Source: CAZBQG01 sp964493945 (GTDB taxonomy: Bacteria; Pseudomonadota; Alphaproteobacteria; Rhodospirillales; UBA2165). Taken from it: 7,720 bases of DNA. The translations under genes and the position numbers were made by a program. Position 1 is the first letter of the stretch; every line of letters begins with the position of its first letter. Positions 1-5,995 of the stretch are shown here, in pieces. The notes beneath the pieces were generated by a model. The model saw only the letters and a program-made list of their open reading frames with translations. It had not been told where the DNA came from and searched no databases. The stretch spans positions 1 through 7,720 of the forward strand of contig CAZBQG010000218.1 of assembly GCA_964493945.1 (NCBI GenBank). Direction: 5' to 3'.

Positions 1-29
1 GAAAATCTACTCAAAAACCGTATTCCTTC

Positions 30-90
30 ACACGCTCCTTCGCGGGAGTGACGAGTTGCTGAGTAGCGACGCGGGAGTGCCGGAAGGGTA
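30..90. repeat. Structured intergenic element with 10-bp direct repeat
   Basis: The ten bases CGCGGGAGTG occur at 41-50 and again at 70-79. Between them lies a short hairpin: GTTGCT at 55-60 pairs with AGCGAC at 65-70 around the loop GAGT, with one T-G wobble. The stretch carries no supported gene and lies beyond the probable terminator of the minus-strand operon. It resembles the compact interspersed intergenic elements common in bacterial genomes, but a single copy cannot show that it is repeated. What is seen is the direct repeat and the stem; the idea of a dispersed element is inference. Confidence 0.35.
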
Positions 91-101
91 GGAGAAGGGC
101 G

Positions 102-123
102 GGCGGAGAGCTGGCTCCCCGCC
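102..123 (-). terminator. Hairpin after the dehydrogenase stop codon, probable operon terminator
   Basis: Read on the minus strand, this directly follows the TAA stop at 124-126. GGCGG pairs with CCGCC and GAG with CTC, joined by one G-U wobble, giving a nine-pair stem closed by the four-base loop CCAG. On the plus strand the wobble position becomes an A-C mismatch, so the structure is better in minus-strand RNA, as expected for ending the leftward operon. The sequence after it is pyrimidine-rich (CGCCCTTCTCC) but is not a run of T. Termination is therefore likely but not certain; the stem might instead protect the 3' end of the mRNA. Confidence 0.5.
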
Positions 124-1059
124 TTAAAGCCCGGTACCCACTTCCACATTTTCCGATTCGATTTCGAACCCGGCGCCTTTTGCCGTCTGTTCGATCAAGG
201 CCGCAAAATCGCAATCAGTGTATCCGTTACCGATTAGATTCTGAACAATTTCCCGCGTCTGGGCGGCCAACGGGAGGGGGACGCCTTTTTTGCGGGCGGC
301 GCTCAGGCCCAGATTCATATCCTTCAGAAGTAACAATGGCGTGAAGGTGGGGGTGAAATCCAGATTGACATAGGCGGGGGTCTTGTAGCGCGAAAACATG
401 GAACCCATGACGCTGTTATTGATGAAATCCAGGAAAGCATGGCGGGGGACGCCGCCCTTTTCGGCCAGAACCGTAATTTCGGCCAGGGATTGGGCGACGA
501 TGCCCAGATAGACGTTATGGCAAATCTTTACCATGCGGGCCAATTCACCCTCGCCCACATAACTCACGCCAATGGCCAGGGCATTCAGATAGGGAAGTGC
601 CTTGTCGAAGGCTTCCTTGTCGCCGGATGCCACGATGCTCAGCTTTCCGGCAACCACCACCTTGGCATTGCCGCTGACCGGCGCATCGATCATGGAGGTG
701 CCAAGTTTTTTGGCCGCCTGCCGGACGATGGATGAGGCTTCTTCCGAAATGGTGGTGCAATCGATCAAAAGTCCGGGCACGGTACCCGGGACGGACAGCA
801 CGCCGTCATCACCAATGGTGACTTCCTGGAAATCATCGGGGCCGCCGACCATGGTGATAACGATATCCCGGTCCGCCAGATCGGAAGGCTTATCGACGAT
901 TTTAGCTCCGAATTCCTCCAGCGGTTCGGCCTTGGACCGGGTGCGGTTGTATACGGTCACATCCGCACCGGTAGCCAGCAGCCGTTTGGCCATGGCGAAA
1001 CCCATGCGCCCGGCGCCGATCCAGCCGATGGTCTGGCCCGTAATGTCATTGTCAGTCAT
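124..1059 (-). CDS. NAD(P)-dependent beta-hydroxyacid dehydrogenase (3-hydroxyisobutyrate dehydrogenase family)
   Basis: This cytosolic oxidoreductase of 311 residues interconverts a beta-hydroxyacid and its semialdehyde or keto form with NAD or NADP. The N-terminal Rossmann domain has the dinucleotide motif IGAGRMG (residues 14-20). At the end of the second strand, NRTR (38-41) resembles NADP-preferring members. DAPVSG (125-130) is the family substrate-binding motif. The catalytic lysine is K178 in MVKICHN, with N182 after it, and K246 in LLKDMNLG is the second conserved lysine. Length is normal for the family. The ATG start has AGGGAG eight bases upstream (1068-1073). It is the last gene of the E1-alpha, E1-beta, E2 operon, 26 nt after the E2 stop, so it probably acts in the same pathway. 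The family also includes tartronate semialdehyde reductase, glyoxylate/succinic semialdehyde reductase and imine reductases, so the substrate is open: family sure, substrate not. Confidence 0.9.
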   Translation of the reverse strand: MTDNDITGQTIGWIGAGRMGFAMAKRLLATGADVTVYNRTRSKAEPLEEFGAKIVDKPSDLADRDIVITMVGGPDDFQEVTIGDDGVLSVPGTVPGLLIDCTTISEEASSIVRQAAKKLGTSMIDAPVSGNAKVVVAGKLSIVASGDKEAFDKALPYLNALAIGVSYVGEGELARMVKICHNVYLGIVAQSLAEITVLAEKGGVPRHAFLDFINNSVMGSMFSRYKTPAYVNLDFTPTFTPLLLLKDMNLGLSAARKKGVPLPLAAQTREIVQNLIGNGYTDCDFAALIEQTAKGAGFEIESENVEVGTGL

Positions 1060-1085
1060 GTTTATCGCTCCCTGGTGCTCAACAT

Positions 1086-2432
1086 TCAGCCCAATTCGGA
1101 CTCCCAGTCATGGGTCTCGATGATTTCCCTGAGGCGGCGCAAAAAGGCCGCCGAATAGGCGCCGTCGATGGCCCGGTGATCAAAAGATTGCGCCAGAACG
1201 CCAACGGGATGTATGGCGATGGAGTCTCCGTCCGGCCCTTCAATGACCACCGGTTTTTTAGAAACCCCGTCGGCGGAAAGGATAGCCACCTGGGGCTGAT
1301 TGATGATCGGTGCCGTGATCATTGTGCCGAAGGAGCCCGAATTGGATATGGTGTAGGTGGCCCCCGTCAAATCATCGGGTGACAGCTTGTTATCGCGCGC
1401 CCGCCCCGCCAAATCATGTATGGCACGGGCCAGATCACCCAGGCTTTTGGACCCGGCGTCGCGGATCACCGGGGCCACCAGCCCTTCGAAATTCAGATCA
1501 ACGGCAATGGCCAGATGGACCGCGCCATAAACTGTTAGGCTTTCCTCGTCGATAGTCGCATTTACATTGTGAAAATCCTCGATCGCCAAGCAGGTGGCGC
1601 GGGCGATGAAAGGCAGATAAGTCAGCGAAAAACCTTCTTTTTCCTTCCAGGCTTCTTTCCGGGTACCGCGCAATTGCTCGACGACCATGAAATCGGCTTC
1701 GACGGCCTGCAGCACATGGGCGCTGGTCGCCTTGGAGCGGACCATATGTTCAGCCGTGAGCTTGCGGCGAAGATTGAAAGGAATGGTCTGGTCCCCGGTG
1801 CGCTTCTTGCCGGACCCCGAGACATAAGCCAGAACGTCATTGCGTTTAATCCGGCCTTCGGCGCCGGTGCCCTGGATATCCGCCGGATCAAGCCTGTGCT
1901 CCGCCAACCGCCGGCGGACAACCGGCGACAATTTCATGCCGTCCTTATCGCGGGCCTTCTTTTTGGGAGCTTTTAGATGGGTCAGAACGTCCCGGCGGGT
2001 AATGCGCCCGCCGGTGCCGGTTCCCTCAATATCACCCGCATCAAGGCCGTTCTCGGCCAGTAGCTTGCGCACCACGGGGGAGAGCTTTTTGTTCGTCTTG
2101 CCCCGGGCCGGCCGCGTTCCCCGTTCGTGCCGGCTGGCAGCCGGAGCGGTCTCCGCCTTGGGGGCCTTTTCCGCCGCCGGTTCGTCGTCGGTTGCTTCGC
2201 TTCCGTCGTCGATTACGGCAAGGGTCACACCCACATCGACGGTTTCACCCTCGGGCACCAGGATTTTCGTCAAGACCCCGCTGACGGGTGCCGGGATTTC
2301 GGTTTCGACCTTATCCGTACCGACTTCGAAAAGAAGCTCCTGGGCTTCAACCTGCTCGCCGACTTTCTTGTGCCAGACCGTGATCGTACCCTCGGCCACG
2401 GTCTCGCCAAGTTGCGGCATGATTATCTTCAT
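1086..2432 (-). CDS. Dihydrolipoamide acyltransferase (E2) with two tandem peripheral subunit-binding domains
   Basis: This is the core of a 2-oxoacid/acetoin dehydrogenase complex. It transfers the acyl group from the lipoyl arm to coenzyme A in the cytosol. Of 448 residues, 1-77 form one lipoyl domain with the lipoylated lysine K41 in GTDKVET. Residues 78-115 are an Ala/Pro/Glu/Lys-rich flexible linker. Residues 116-153 and 167-204 are two peripheral subunit-binding domains, each beginning KLSPVVR and containing GTG..GRI.R.DVL. A short linker leads to the acyltransferase domain (about 214-448), with the catalytic DHRAIDG at 418-424 (H419, D423) and SNSGSFG at 363-369. One such binding domain is the norm, so the pair is unusual. 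The ATG directly follows the E1-beta stop (TGAATG), and AGAGG at 2441-2445, inside the end of E1-beta, is its ribosome site: translational coupling is likely. The acyl substrate is not determined. Confidence 0.95.
   Translation of the reverse strand: MKIIMPQLGETVAEGTITVWHKKVGEQVEAQELLFEVGTDKVETEIPAPVSGVLTKILVPEGETVDVGVTLAVIDDGSEATDDEPAAEKAPKAETAPAASRHERGTRPARGKTNKKLSPVVRKLLAENGLDAGDIEGTGTGGRITRRDVLTHLKAPKKKARDKDGMKLSPVVRRRLAEHRLDPADIQGTGAEGRIKRNDVLAYVSGSGKKRTGDQTIPFNLRRKLTAEHMVRSKATSAHVLQAVEADFMVVEQLRGTRKEAWKEKEGFSLTYLPFIARATCLAIEDFHNVNATIDEESLTVYGAVHLAIAVDLNFEGLVAPVIRDAGSKSLGDLARAIHDLAGRARDNKLSPDDLTGATYTISNSGSFGTMITAPIINQPQVAILSADGVSKKPVVIEGPDGDSIAIHPVGVLAQSFDHRAIDGAYSAAFLRRLREIIETHDWESELG
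1821..1934 (-). repeat. Second copy of the E2 subunit-binding domain
   Basis: This segment encodes residues 167-204 of the E2. By my hand alignment it matches the first copy (residues 116-153, at 1974-2087) at 24 of 38 residues with no gap. Both copies open with KLSPVVR and share LAE, LD, DI, GTG, GRI and DVL. The DNA has diverged, so this is an old in-frame duplication kept under selection rather than a recent tandem repeat or assembly artefact. Known single domains of this type bind the E3 and/or E1 subunits. Confidence 0.85.
1974..2087 (-). repeat. First copy of the E2 subunit-binding domain
   Basis: This segment encodes residues 116-153 of the E2, with KLSPVVRKLLAENGLD followed by GTGTGGRITRRDVL. 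The 13-residue linker to the second copy is very basic and hydrophilic (APKKKARDKDGM). It therefore looks like a flexible hinge between two independently folded three-helix domains. The domain identity is clear from the motif; which partner each copy binds cannot be told. Confidence 0.85.
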
Positions 2433-3410
2433 TCAGTCCACCTCTTTGCGGATCGTCTCGACGATGCGCCCGACCGAAGGCATGGCTTCGTCTTCCAACG
2501 AGTCGGCGCAGGGCAGGGGGAGGTGGGGCGTGGTGATGCGGATGATGGGACCATCCAGATCATAAAAACATTCCTCGGCAACGAGGGAGGAAATCTCGGC
2601 CCCCCAACCGCAAAGCCTTGGATTTTCCTCCACCGTGACCAGGCGTCCCGTATCGGCGACGGTTTGGAAAATCGTCTGGGTATCCAGGGGCACCAGGCTT
2701 CTCACATCGACCACCTTGGCCGAAATGCCATCTTCGGCCTGCAACTGGTCAGCCGCTTCGATGGCCCTTGGCACCATGAGCGCCAGGGCGGCGATGGTCA
2801 CGTCGGTGCCTTCGCGGACCACCTTGGCAGTACCCAGTTCATCCACATGTTCACCATCCGGCACCTCGCCCTTGGCCGCATAAAGGGCTTTTTGTTCAAA
2901 AAATATGACCGGATCGGGATCGCGGATGGCGGCTGCCAGCAGGCCTTTCACATCGGCCGGCGTCGATGGCGCCACTACCTTCAGGCCGGGCACGGCCATG
3001 GGCCAGTTTTCGACGGCTTGAGAATGCTGGGCGCCGAAACGCACGCCGCCGCCATTGGCCGTGCGGATGACCACGGGGATGGTCACCTGACCATCGGTCA
3101 TATAGCGGCTCTTGGCCATCTGGTTGGCGACGATATCCCAGCAGACGGCCAGGAAATCGGAAAACATGATTTCGGCGATGGGTTTAAGCCCGGTCATGGC
3201 TGCACCCATGGCTGCCCCCAGGATGGCTTGTTCGGAGATGGGCGTATCCAGCACCCGTTTGGGCCCGAATTTGTCCAGCAATCCGACGGTGGTCTTAAAG
3301 ACGCCCCCGGCGGCGGCGATATCCTCGCCTAGATGGACCACATTTTGGTCGCGCTCCATTTCCTGGGCGATGCCCTCGGCTACGGCTTCCCTATAGGTTA
3401 ATTCCGCCAT
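2433..3410 (-). CDS. 2-oxoacid/acetoin-type dehydrogenase E1 component, beta subunit
   Basis: This beta subunit (325 residues) pairs with E1-alpha in an alpha2beta2 thiamine diphosphate enzyme, which decarboxylates a 2-oxoacid or cleaves acetoin and acylates the E2 lipoyl arm. The N-terminal pyrimidine-binding domain has GED at 28-30 (E29), TPISEQ at 56-61 with E60, the expected activator of the thiamine ring, and AQHSQ at 127-131 with the active-site H129. A transketolase C-terminal domain follows (about 195-320) with VDVRSLVPLD and VEENPRLCGWGAE. There is no N-terminal lipoyl domain, unlike the usual alphaproteobacterial pyruvate dehydrogenase beta subunit, so this is probably a second, specialised complex. 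The ATG start overlaps the end of E1-alpha by 13 nt, suggesting coupled translation. The ending RITTPHLPLPCADSLED fits an acetoin-dehydrogenase-like branch as I recall it. The substrate remains open. Confidence 0.95.
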   Translation of the reverse strand: MAELTYREAVAEGIAQEMERDQNVVHLGEDIAAAGGVFKTTVGLLDKFGPKRVLDTPISEQAILGAAMGAAMTGLKPIAEIMFSDFLAVCWDIVANQMAKSRYMTDGQVTIPVVIRTANGGGVRFGAQHSQAVENWPMAVPGLKVVAPSTPADVKGLLAAAIRDPDPVIFFEQKALYAAKGEVPDGEHVDELGTAKVVREGTDVTIAALALMVPRAIEAADQLQAEDGISAKVVDVRSLVPLDTQTIFQTVADTGRLVTVEENPRLCGWGAEISSLVAEECFYDLDGPIIRITTPHLPLPCADSLEDEAMPSVGRIVETIRKEVD

Positions 3411-4444
3411 GATGAACCCCCATCAGCCCAAAGGTTGGTTTCCATCACATCGATGGATGGTGCGGGTGAAGCCTTGGCGATTTCCGTCGCCTCGTCCACC
3501 CGGGCCATAGCCGCATCTTCAAGGGAAACAAGCGCCTTTTCCTTGAGCCCGAAATCCAGCAGCCGCTGGCGGTACATGGGGATGGGGTCCCTGGCCAGCC
3601 ATGATTCCAACTCTTCCTTTGGCCGGTAGGTGCCGGGATCGGCCCTTGAATGGCCACCATGGCGATAGGTCTTGGCTTCGATCAGGGATGGCCCGCCGCC
3701 GCCCCGCGCCTTGTCGAAGGCCGCGTTGGCCGTCCGGTAGACCACGTCCGCGTCATTGCCGTCGATGATGATGGAGTCCAGCCCATAGGCGGCGGCCCGG
3801 TCAGCGGCGGGGTTTTCCACCGCCGTCACCTGTTCGATGGCCGTATATTCCATATACAAATTATTTTCACAGACGAAGACCACCGGCAATTTCCAGATCA
3901 CGGCCATATTGAGGGCTTCGTGGAAGGCGCCGATATTGGTCGTGCCGTCGCCGAAAAAACAAACGGCGACCTGATCCGTTCCCCGGTATTGGGCGGACCA
4001 TGCGGCCCCCGCGGCAATCGGCAGATGGGCCCCGATGATGGCGTATGACCCCATGGCGCCATGTTCGACGCTGGTCAGATGCATGGAGCCGCCCTTGCCG
4101 CCCAGCATGCCGCATTCCCGGCCCATCAATTCACCCAGCATGCCCGACATGGAAGACCCCCGCACCAAGGTATGGGCATGACCCCGATAGGTGCAGAAGG
4201 TGTAATCATCGGACTGCATGGCCGTGCCGAACCCGGCGGCGATGGCTTCCTGGCCATTGGCCAGATGCACCGTGCCCTTGACCAGATTTTGCAAGAACAT
4301 GTCATGGGCGCGCTCTTCGATATAGCGCACTTCAAGCTGGTGACGGTAAAGGGTCAGGCGGTTCTTTTCGCCAATATCATCATTCGCCAAGGTCTTTTTT
4401 GTTGATGGCTTTTTTTGCTTCTTGCTCGCTGCTTTCTTCGCCAA
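3398..4444 (-). CDS. 2-oxoacid/acetoin-type dehydrogenase E1 component, alpha subunit
   Basis: This is the thiamine-diphosphate-binding half of E1, 348 residues, cytosolic. The diphosphate/Mg motif runs from GDGTTN (165-170) to ENN (193-195). TYRHGGHSRADP (259-270) is the E1-alpha loop with conserved H262, H265 and S266. RGHAH (87-91) and GGKGGSMH (115-122) are further family motifs. The start is TTG: AGGAGG at 4450-4455 lies five bases before it, while the ATG at 4447-4449 is out of frame. Residues 1-27 hold nine lysines (AKKAASKKQKKPSTKK) and look disordered; comparable basic tails occur on alphaproteobacterial E1-alpha and probably help in binding E2. It is the first gene of the leftward operon, 264 nt from the divergent M24 gene. 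The family is certain. The FVCENNLYMEYT segment suggests the acetoin-dehydrogenase-like group rather than housekeeping pyruvate dehydrogenase, but this is only a suggestion. Confidence 0.95.
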   Translation of the reverse strand: MAKKAASKKQKKPSTKKTLANDDIGEKNRLTLYRHQLEVRYIEERAHDMFLQNLVKGTVHLANGQEAIAAGFGTAMQSDDYTFCTYRGHAHTLVRGSSMSGMLGELMGRECGMLGGKGGSMHLTSVEHGAMGSYAIIGAHLPIAAGAAWSAQYRGTDQVAVCFFGDGTTNIGAFHEALNMAVIWKLPVVFVCENNLYMEYTAIEQVTAVENPAADRAAAYGLDSIIIDGNDADVVYRTANAAFDKARGGGGPSLIEAKTYRHGGHSRADPGTYRPKEELESWLARDPIPMYRQRLLDFGLKEKALVSLEDAAMARVDEATEIAKASPAPSIDVMETNLWADGGSSWRN

Positions 4445-4449
4445 ATCAT

Positions 4450-4455
4450 CCTCCT
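4450..4455 (-). promoter_or_regulatory. Ribosome binding site deciding a TTG start for E1-alpha
   Basis: On the minus strand AGGAGG is followed by ATGAT and then TTG. The ATG in between is out of frame with the long reading frame and reaches no recognisable protein. The TTG is therefore the best start, and the next in-frame Met (residue 49) would remove conserved E1-alpha sequence. Confidence 0.7.
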
Positions 4456-4475
4456 TCCGGCCCGGTTCGCCATTG

Positions 4476-4497
4476 GGTCAATTTTGCGCGTTTGACC
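4476..4497. promoter_or_regulatory. Inverted repeat GGTCAA-N10-TTGACC, possible operator
   Basis: GGTCAA at 4476-4481 and TTGACC at 4492-4497 are perfect inverted half-sites about two helical turns in span. They lie 31 nt upstream of the E1-alpha start, in the likely leader or promoter-proximal DNA. The geometry fits a dimeric regulator, but no regulator gene is in the window, and a 6+6 match can arise by chance. Confidence 0.3.
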
Positions 4498-4537
4498 TGA
4501 AGCTTTGTTGCCGGAATTTTTTTCTGGTTCGTACGGA

Positions 4538-4580
4538 CACCGCTAAATTACTGCTATTTTCATCAGCGGTGGTTTAGCGG
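4538..4580. promoter_or_regulatory. Nested, competing inverted repeats in the divergent control region
   Basis: CCGCTAAA (4540-4547) is a perfect inverted match to TTTAGCGG (4573-4580). The overlapping CACCGCT (4538-4544) is also a perfect inverted match to AGCGGTG (4565-4571). One left arm can thus pair with either of two right arms, so the two stems are mutually exclusive. As DNA this would be three half-sites for a regulator; as RNA it would be an alternative-fold leader. No run of T follows on either strand, so it is not a simple terminator. Confidence 0.4.
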
Positions 4581-4694
4581 GAATACTTCTAATTTGATTT
4601 TCCGTTTGATGCAATCCGGCTTACTTTATTAGCCTTCATCTGGGGTATTTTTATTTTGGGAATTCCTGTAACCTCAAACTCAGGGTAATGATCT

Positions 4695-4701
4695 GAGAGG
4701 A
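4695..4701 (+). promoter_or_regulatory. Ribosome binding site of the M24 gene
   Basis: GAGAGGA lies seven bases before the ATG at 4709, which supports that start over the next in-frame Met (residue 15). Confidence 0.65.
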
Positions 4702-4708
4702 CATAAAG

Positions 4709-5962
4709 ATGCATTATAACCGACCACATTCCACCGCGACCTGGGGCACCATGGGCAAGGACTGGGAAGCCGGTATTGATTTCCAAAAGCTTAACCGGGA
4801 CCGTGCCAGCCGGGCGAAGGAGGCGGTCAAGGAGGCGGGGTTGGGCGGTGTTCTTTGTTTCAATTATGACAGTATCCGTTACGTGACCGGTACCCATATC
4901 GGTGAATGGGGCCGGGATAAATTCGACCGTTATGCCCTTTGCCCAGCCGATGGCGATCCCTATCTTTGGGACCCCGCACCACCGGCCAAACGGAAAAGCT
5001 CTCCCTGGCTGGAAGACCGGGTGGCGGCGCCCATCTCAACCTTGCAGGGTGCCCTGCCGCCGCTTCATGGCATCCAGGATGATTTCGCCAAACAGGTAAA
5101 AGCAAGGCTGATTGATCTGGGGATCGACAAAAAGCCCCTGGGTATAGATCTGATGGAATTGCCGATGCTGCGCGCACTGGAGGCCGAGGGCATCGAAGTA
5201 GTGGATGGCCAACAGGCCTTACTCAATGCCAGGGAAGTGAAGACTGACGAGGAAATTGAGCTTTTGAAGCAGGCCGCCGCCATGGTCGACGCCACCTATG
5301 TGGATATATCCAAGGCCATCCGCCCGGGTGCCCGGGAAAGCGATCTGGTGGCCATCGCCCATGACCGCCTGTTCCAACTGGGTTCGGAGCGGGTGGAATG
5401 CGTGAATTCGGTGGCCGGCCCCCGTGGCGCGCCCCATTCCCATACTTTTTCCGACCGCATCATCCAGCCCAGCGACATGATCTTTCTGGATATCATGCAT
5501 TCCTTCAATGGCTACCGGACCTGCTATTACCGGACCTTCATTTGCGGCATTCCCAATCAGGCCCAGCTTGATGCCTATGAACAATGTTCCAAATGGGTAA
5601 GTGCCTCTATCGATGCCATCAAGCCGGGCGTGACGGTTGATGATATTTCCAGCGTCTGGCCCGAAGCTTCGGAATTCGGCTACGCCAACGAGGACGAGGC
5701 CTTTCTTTTGCAGTTCGGCCATGGCATCGGTCTCAGCCTGTGGGAACGCCCGATCATTTCCAGACGCTATTCAGGGCAGAAGACTGTGCTCAAAAAAGGC
5801 ATGGTCTTCGCCGTCGAATGCTGGAAGGGCGCCGAGGATGGATCGGGCGCGGCGCGCATCGAGGAAGAGGTGGTAGTTACAGAAGGTGGCTGCGACATCA
5901 TCACCAACTATCCCAGCGATCATTTGATTTCCTGCGGACTGCCCGGCTGCGAAGTCAGTTAG
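4709..5962 (+). CDS. Creatinase-fold M24 family protein (Xaa-Pro peptidase-like) with altered metal site
   Basis: The 417 residues split into an N-terminal creatinase-like domain (about 25-170) and a C-terminal pita-bread domain (about 180-410). No signal peptide is seen, so it is cytosolic. Classical M24 enzymes bind two metals through Asp, Asp, His, Glu, Glu. Here I align D261 (FLDIMHS), C272 (GYRTCYYRTF, where Asp is usual), H338 (FGHGIGL), E370 (FAVECW) and E385 (ARIEEE). H243 and H245 in PHSHTF lie where other members place substrate-side histidines. Ten cysteines are present, including C371 next to a ligand and a C-terminal CGLPGC. The GPR..P and RII..sequence layout recalls the DMSP-lyase DddP branch, but DddP's second DxD aspartate and its catalytic Asp (as I recall them) are not present. 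It may be a peptidase, a C-N hydrolase like creatinase or ectoine hydrolase, or a lyase. It heads a unit with the CobW GTPase, divergent from the dehydrogenase operon. Confidence 0.85.
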   Translation: MHYNRPHSTATWGTMGKDWEAGIDFQKLNRDRASRAKEAVKEAGLGGVLCFNYDSIRYVTGTHIGEWGRDKFDRYALCPADGDPYLWDPAPPAKRKSSPWLEDRVAAPISTLQGALPPLHGIQDDFAKQVKARLIDLGIDKKPLGIDLMELPMLRALEAEGIEVVDGQQALLNAREVKTDEEIELLKQAAAMVDATYVDISKAIRPGARESDLVAIAHDRLFQLGSERVECVNSVAGPRGAPHSHTFSDRIIQPSDMIFLDIMHSFNGYRTCYYRTFICGIPNQAQLDAYEQCSKWVSASIDAIKPGVTVDDISSVWPEASEFGYANEDEAFLLQFGHGIGLSLWERPIISRRYSGQKTVLKKGMVFAVECWKGAEDGSGAARIEEEVVVTEGGCDIITNYPSDHLISCGLPGCEVS

Positions 5963-5983
5963 CCATCTGGGGCGGGGTGAAAC

Positions 5984-5989
5984 AGAAGG
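5984..5989 (+). promoter_or_regulatory. Ribosome binding site of the CobW-family gene
   Basis: AGAAGG lies six bases before the ATG at 5996, in a 33-nt spacer with no hairpin. The GTPase is therefore expected to be on the same transcript as the M24 gene but translated independently. Confidence 0.55.
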
Positions 5990-5995
5990 GCCGCG

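Larger units (their letters stand above)
4445..4708. promoter_or_regulatory. Shared divergent control region of the dehydrogenase operon and the M24-cobW unit
   Basis: This 264-nt AT-richer stretch lies between divergent starts and has no supported gene. It must hold both promoters. For the leftward operon, the best pair I find is TTGCAT (4614-4609) and TAGAAG (4591-4586) with a 17-nt spacer; this is weak, with three and four consensus matches. For the rightward unit, TTGATG (4606-4611) and TATTAG (4627-4632) are only 15 nt apart. Neither is convincing. The region also contains several inverted repeats, entered separately, that could be operators or leader structures. Confidence 0.55.

Noticed and set aside
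2472..2530. Unusual His and Cys in the E1-beta C-terminal motif (TPHLPLPCADSLED)
   Set aside because: It differs from the pyruvate dehydrogenase form, but as far as I recall this form is normal in the acetoin-type branch, so it marks the subfamily rather than an anomaly.
2127..3332. A 401-codon open frame on the plus strand
   Set aside because: It lies antisense to E1-beta and E2, both with clear motifs. Its predicted protein is rich in His, Gly, Asp and Phe, with no recognisable domain, as expected of the opposite strand of GC-rich coding DNA.
4395..4416. Runs of six and seven A in the E1-alpha mRNA near codons 10-17 as a slippage site
   Set aside because: The runs encode lysines in a basic tail, and nothing nearby (stop in another frame, stimulatory stem) suggests programmed slippage.
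4709..5962. Calling the M24 protein a DMSP lyase (DddP)
   Set aside because: The layout around the GPR and RII segments recalls DddP. But the second Asp of its DxD, the ligand equivalent to C272 and the catalytic Asp after the HGVGL motif are not present as I remember them, so the activity cannot be claimed.
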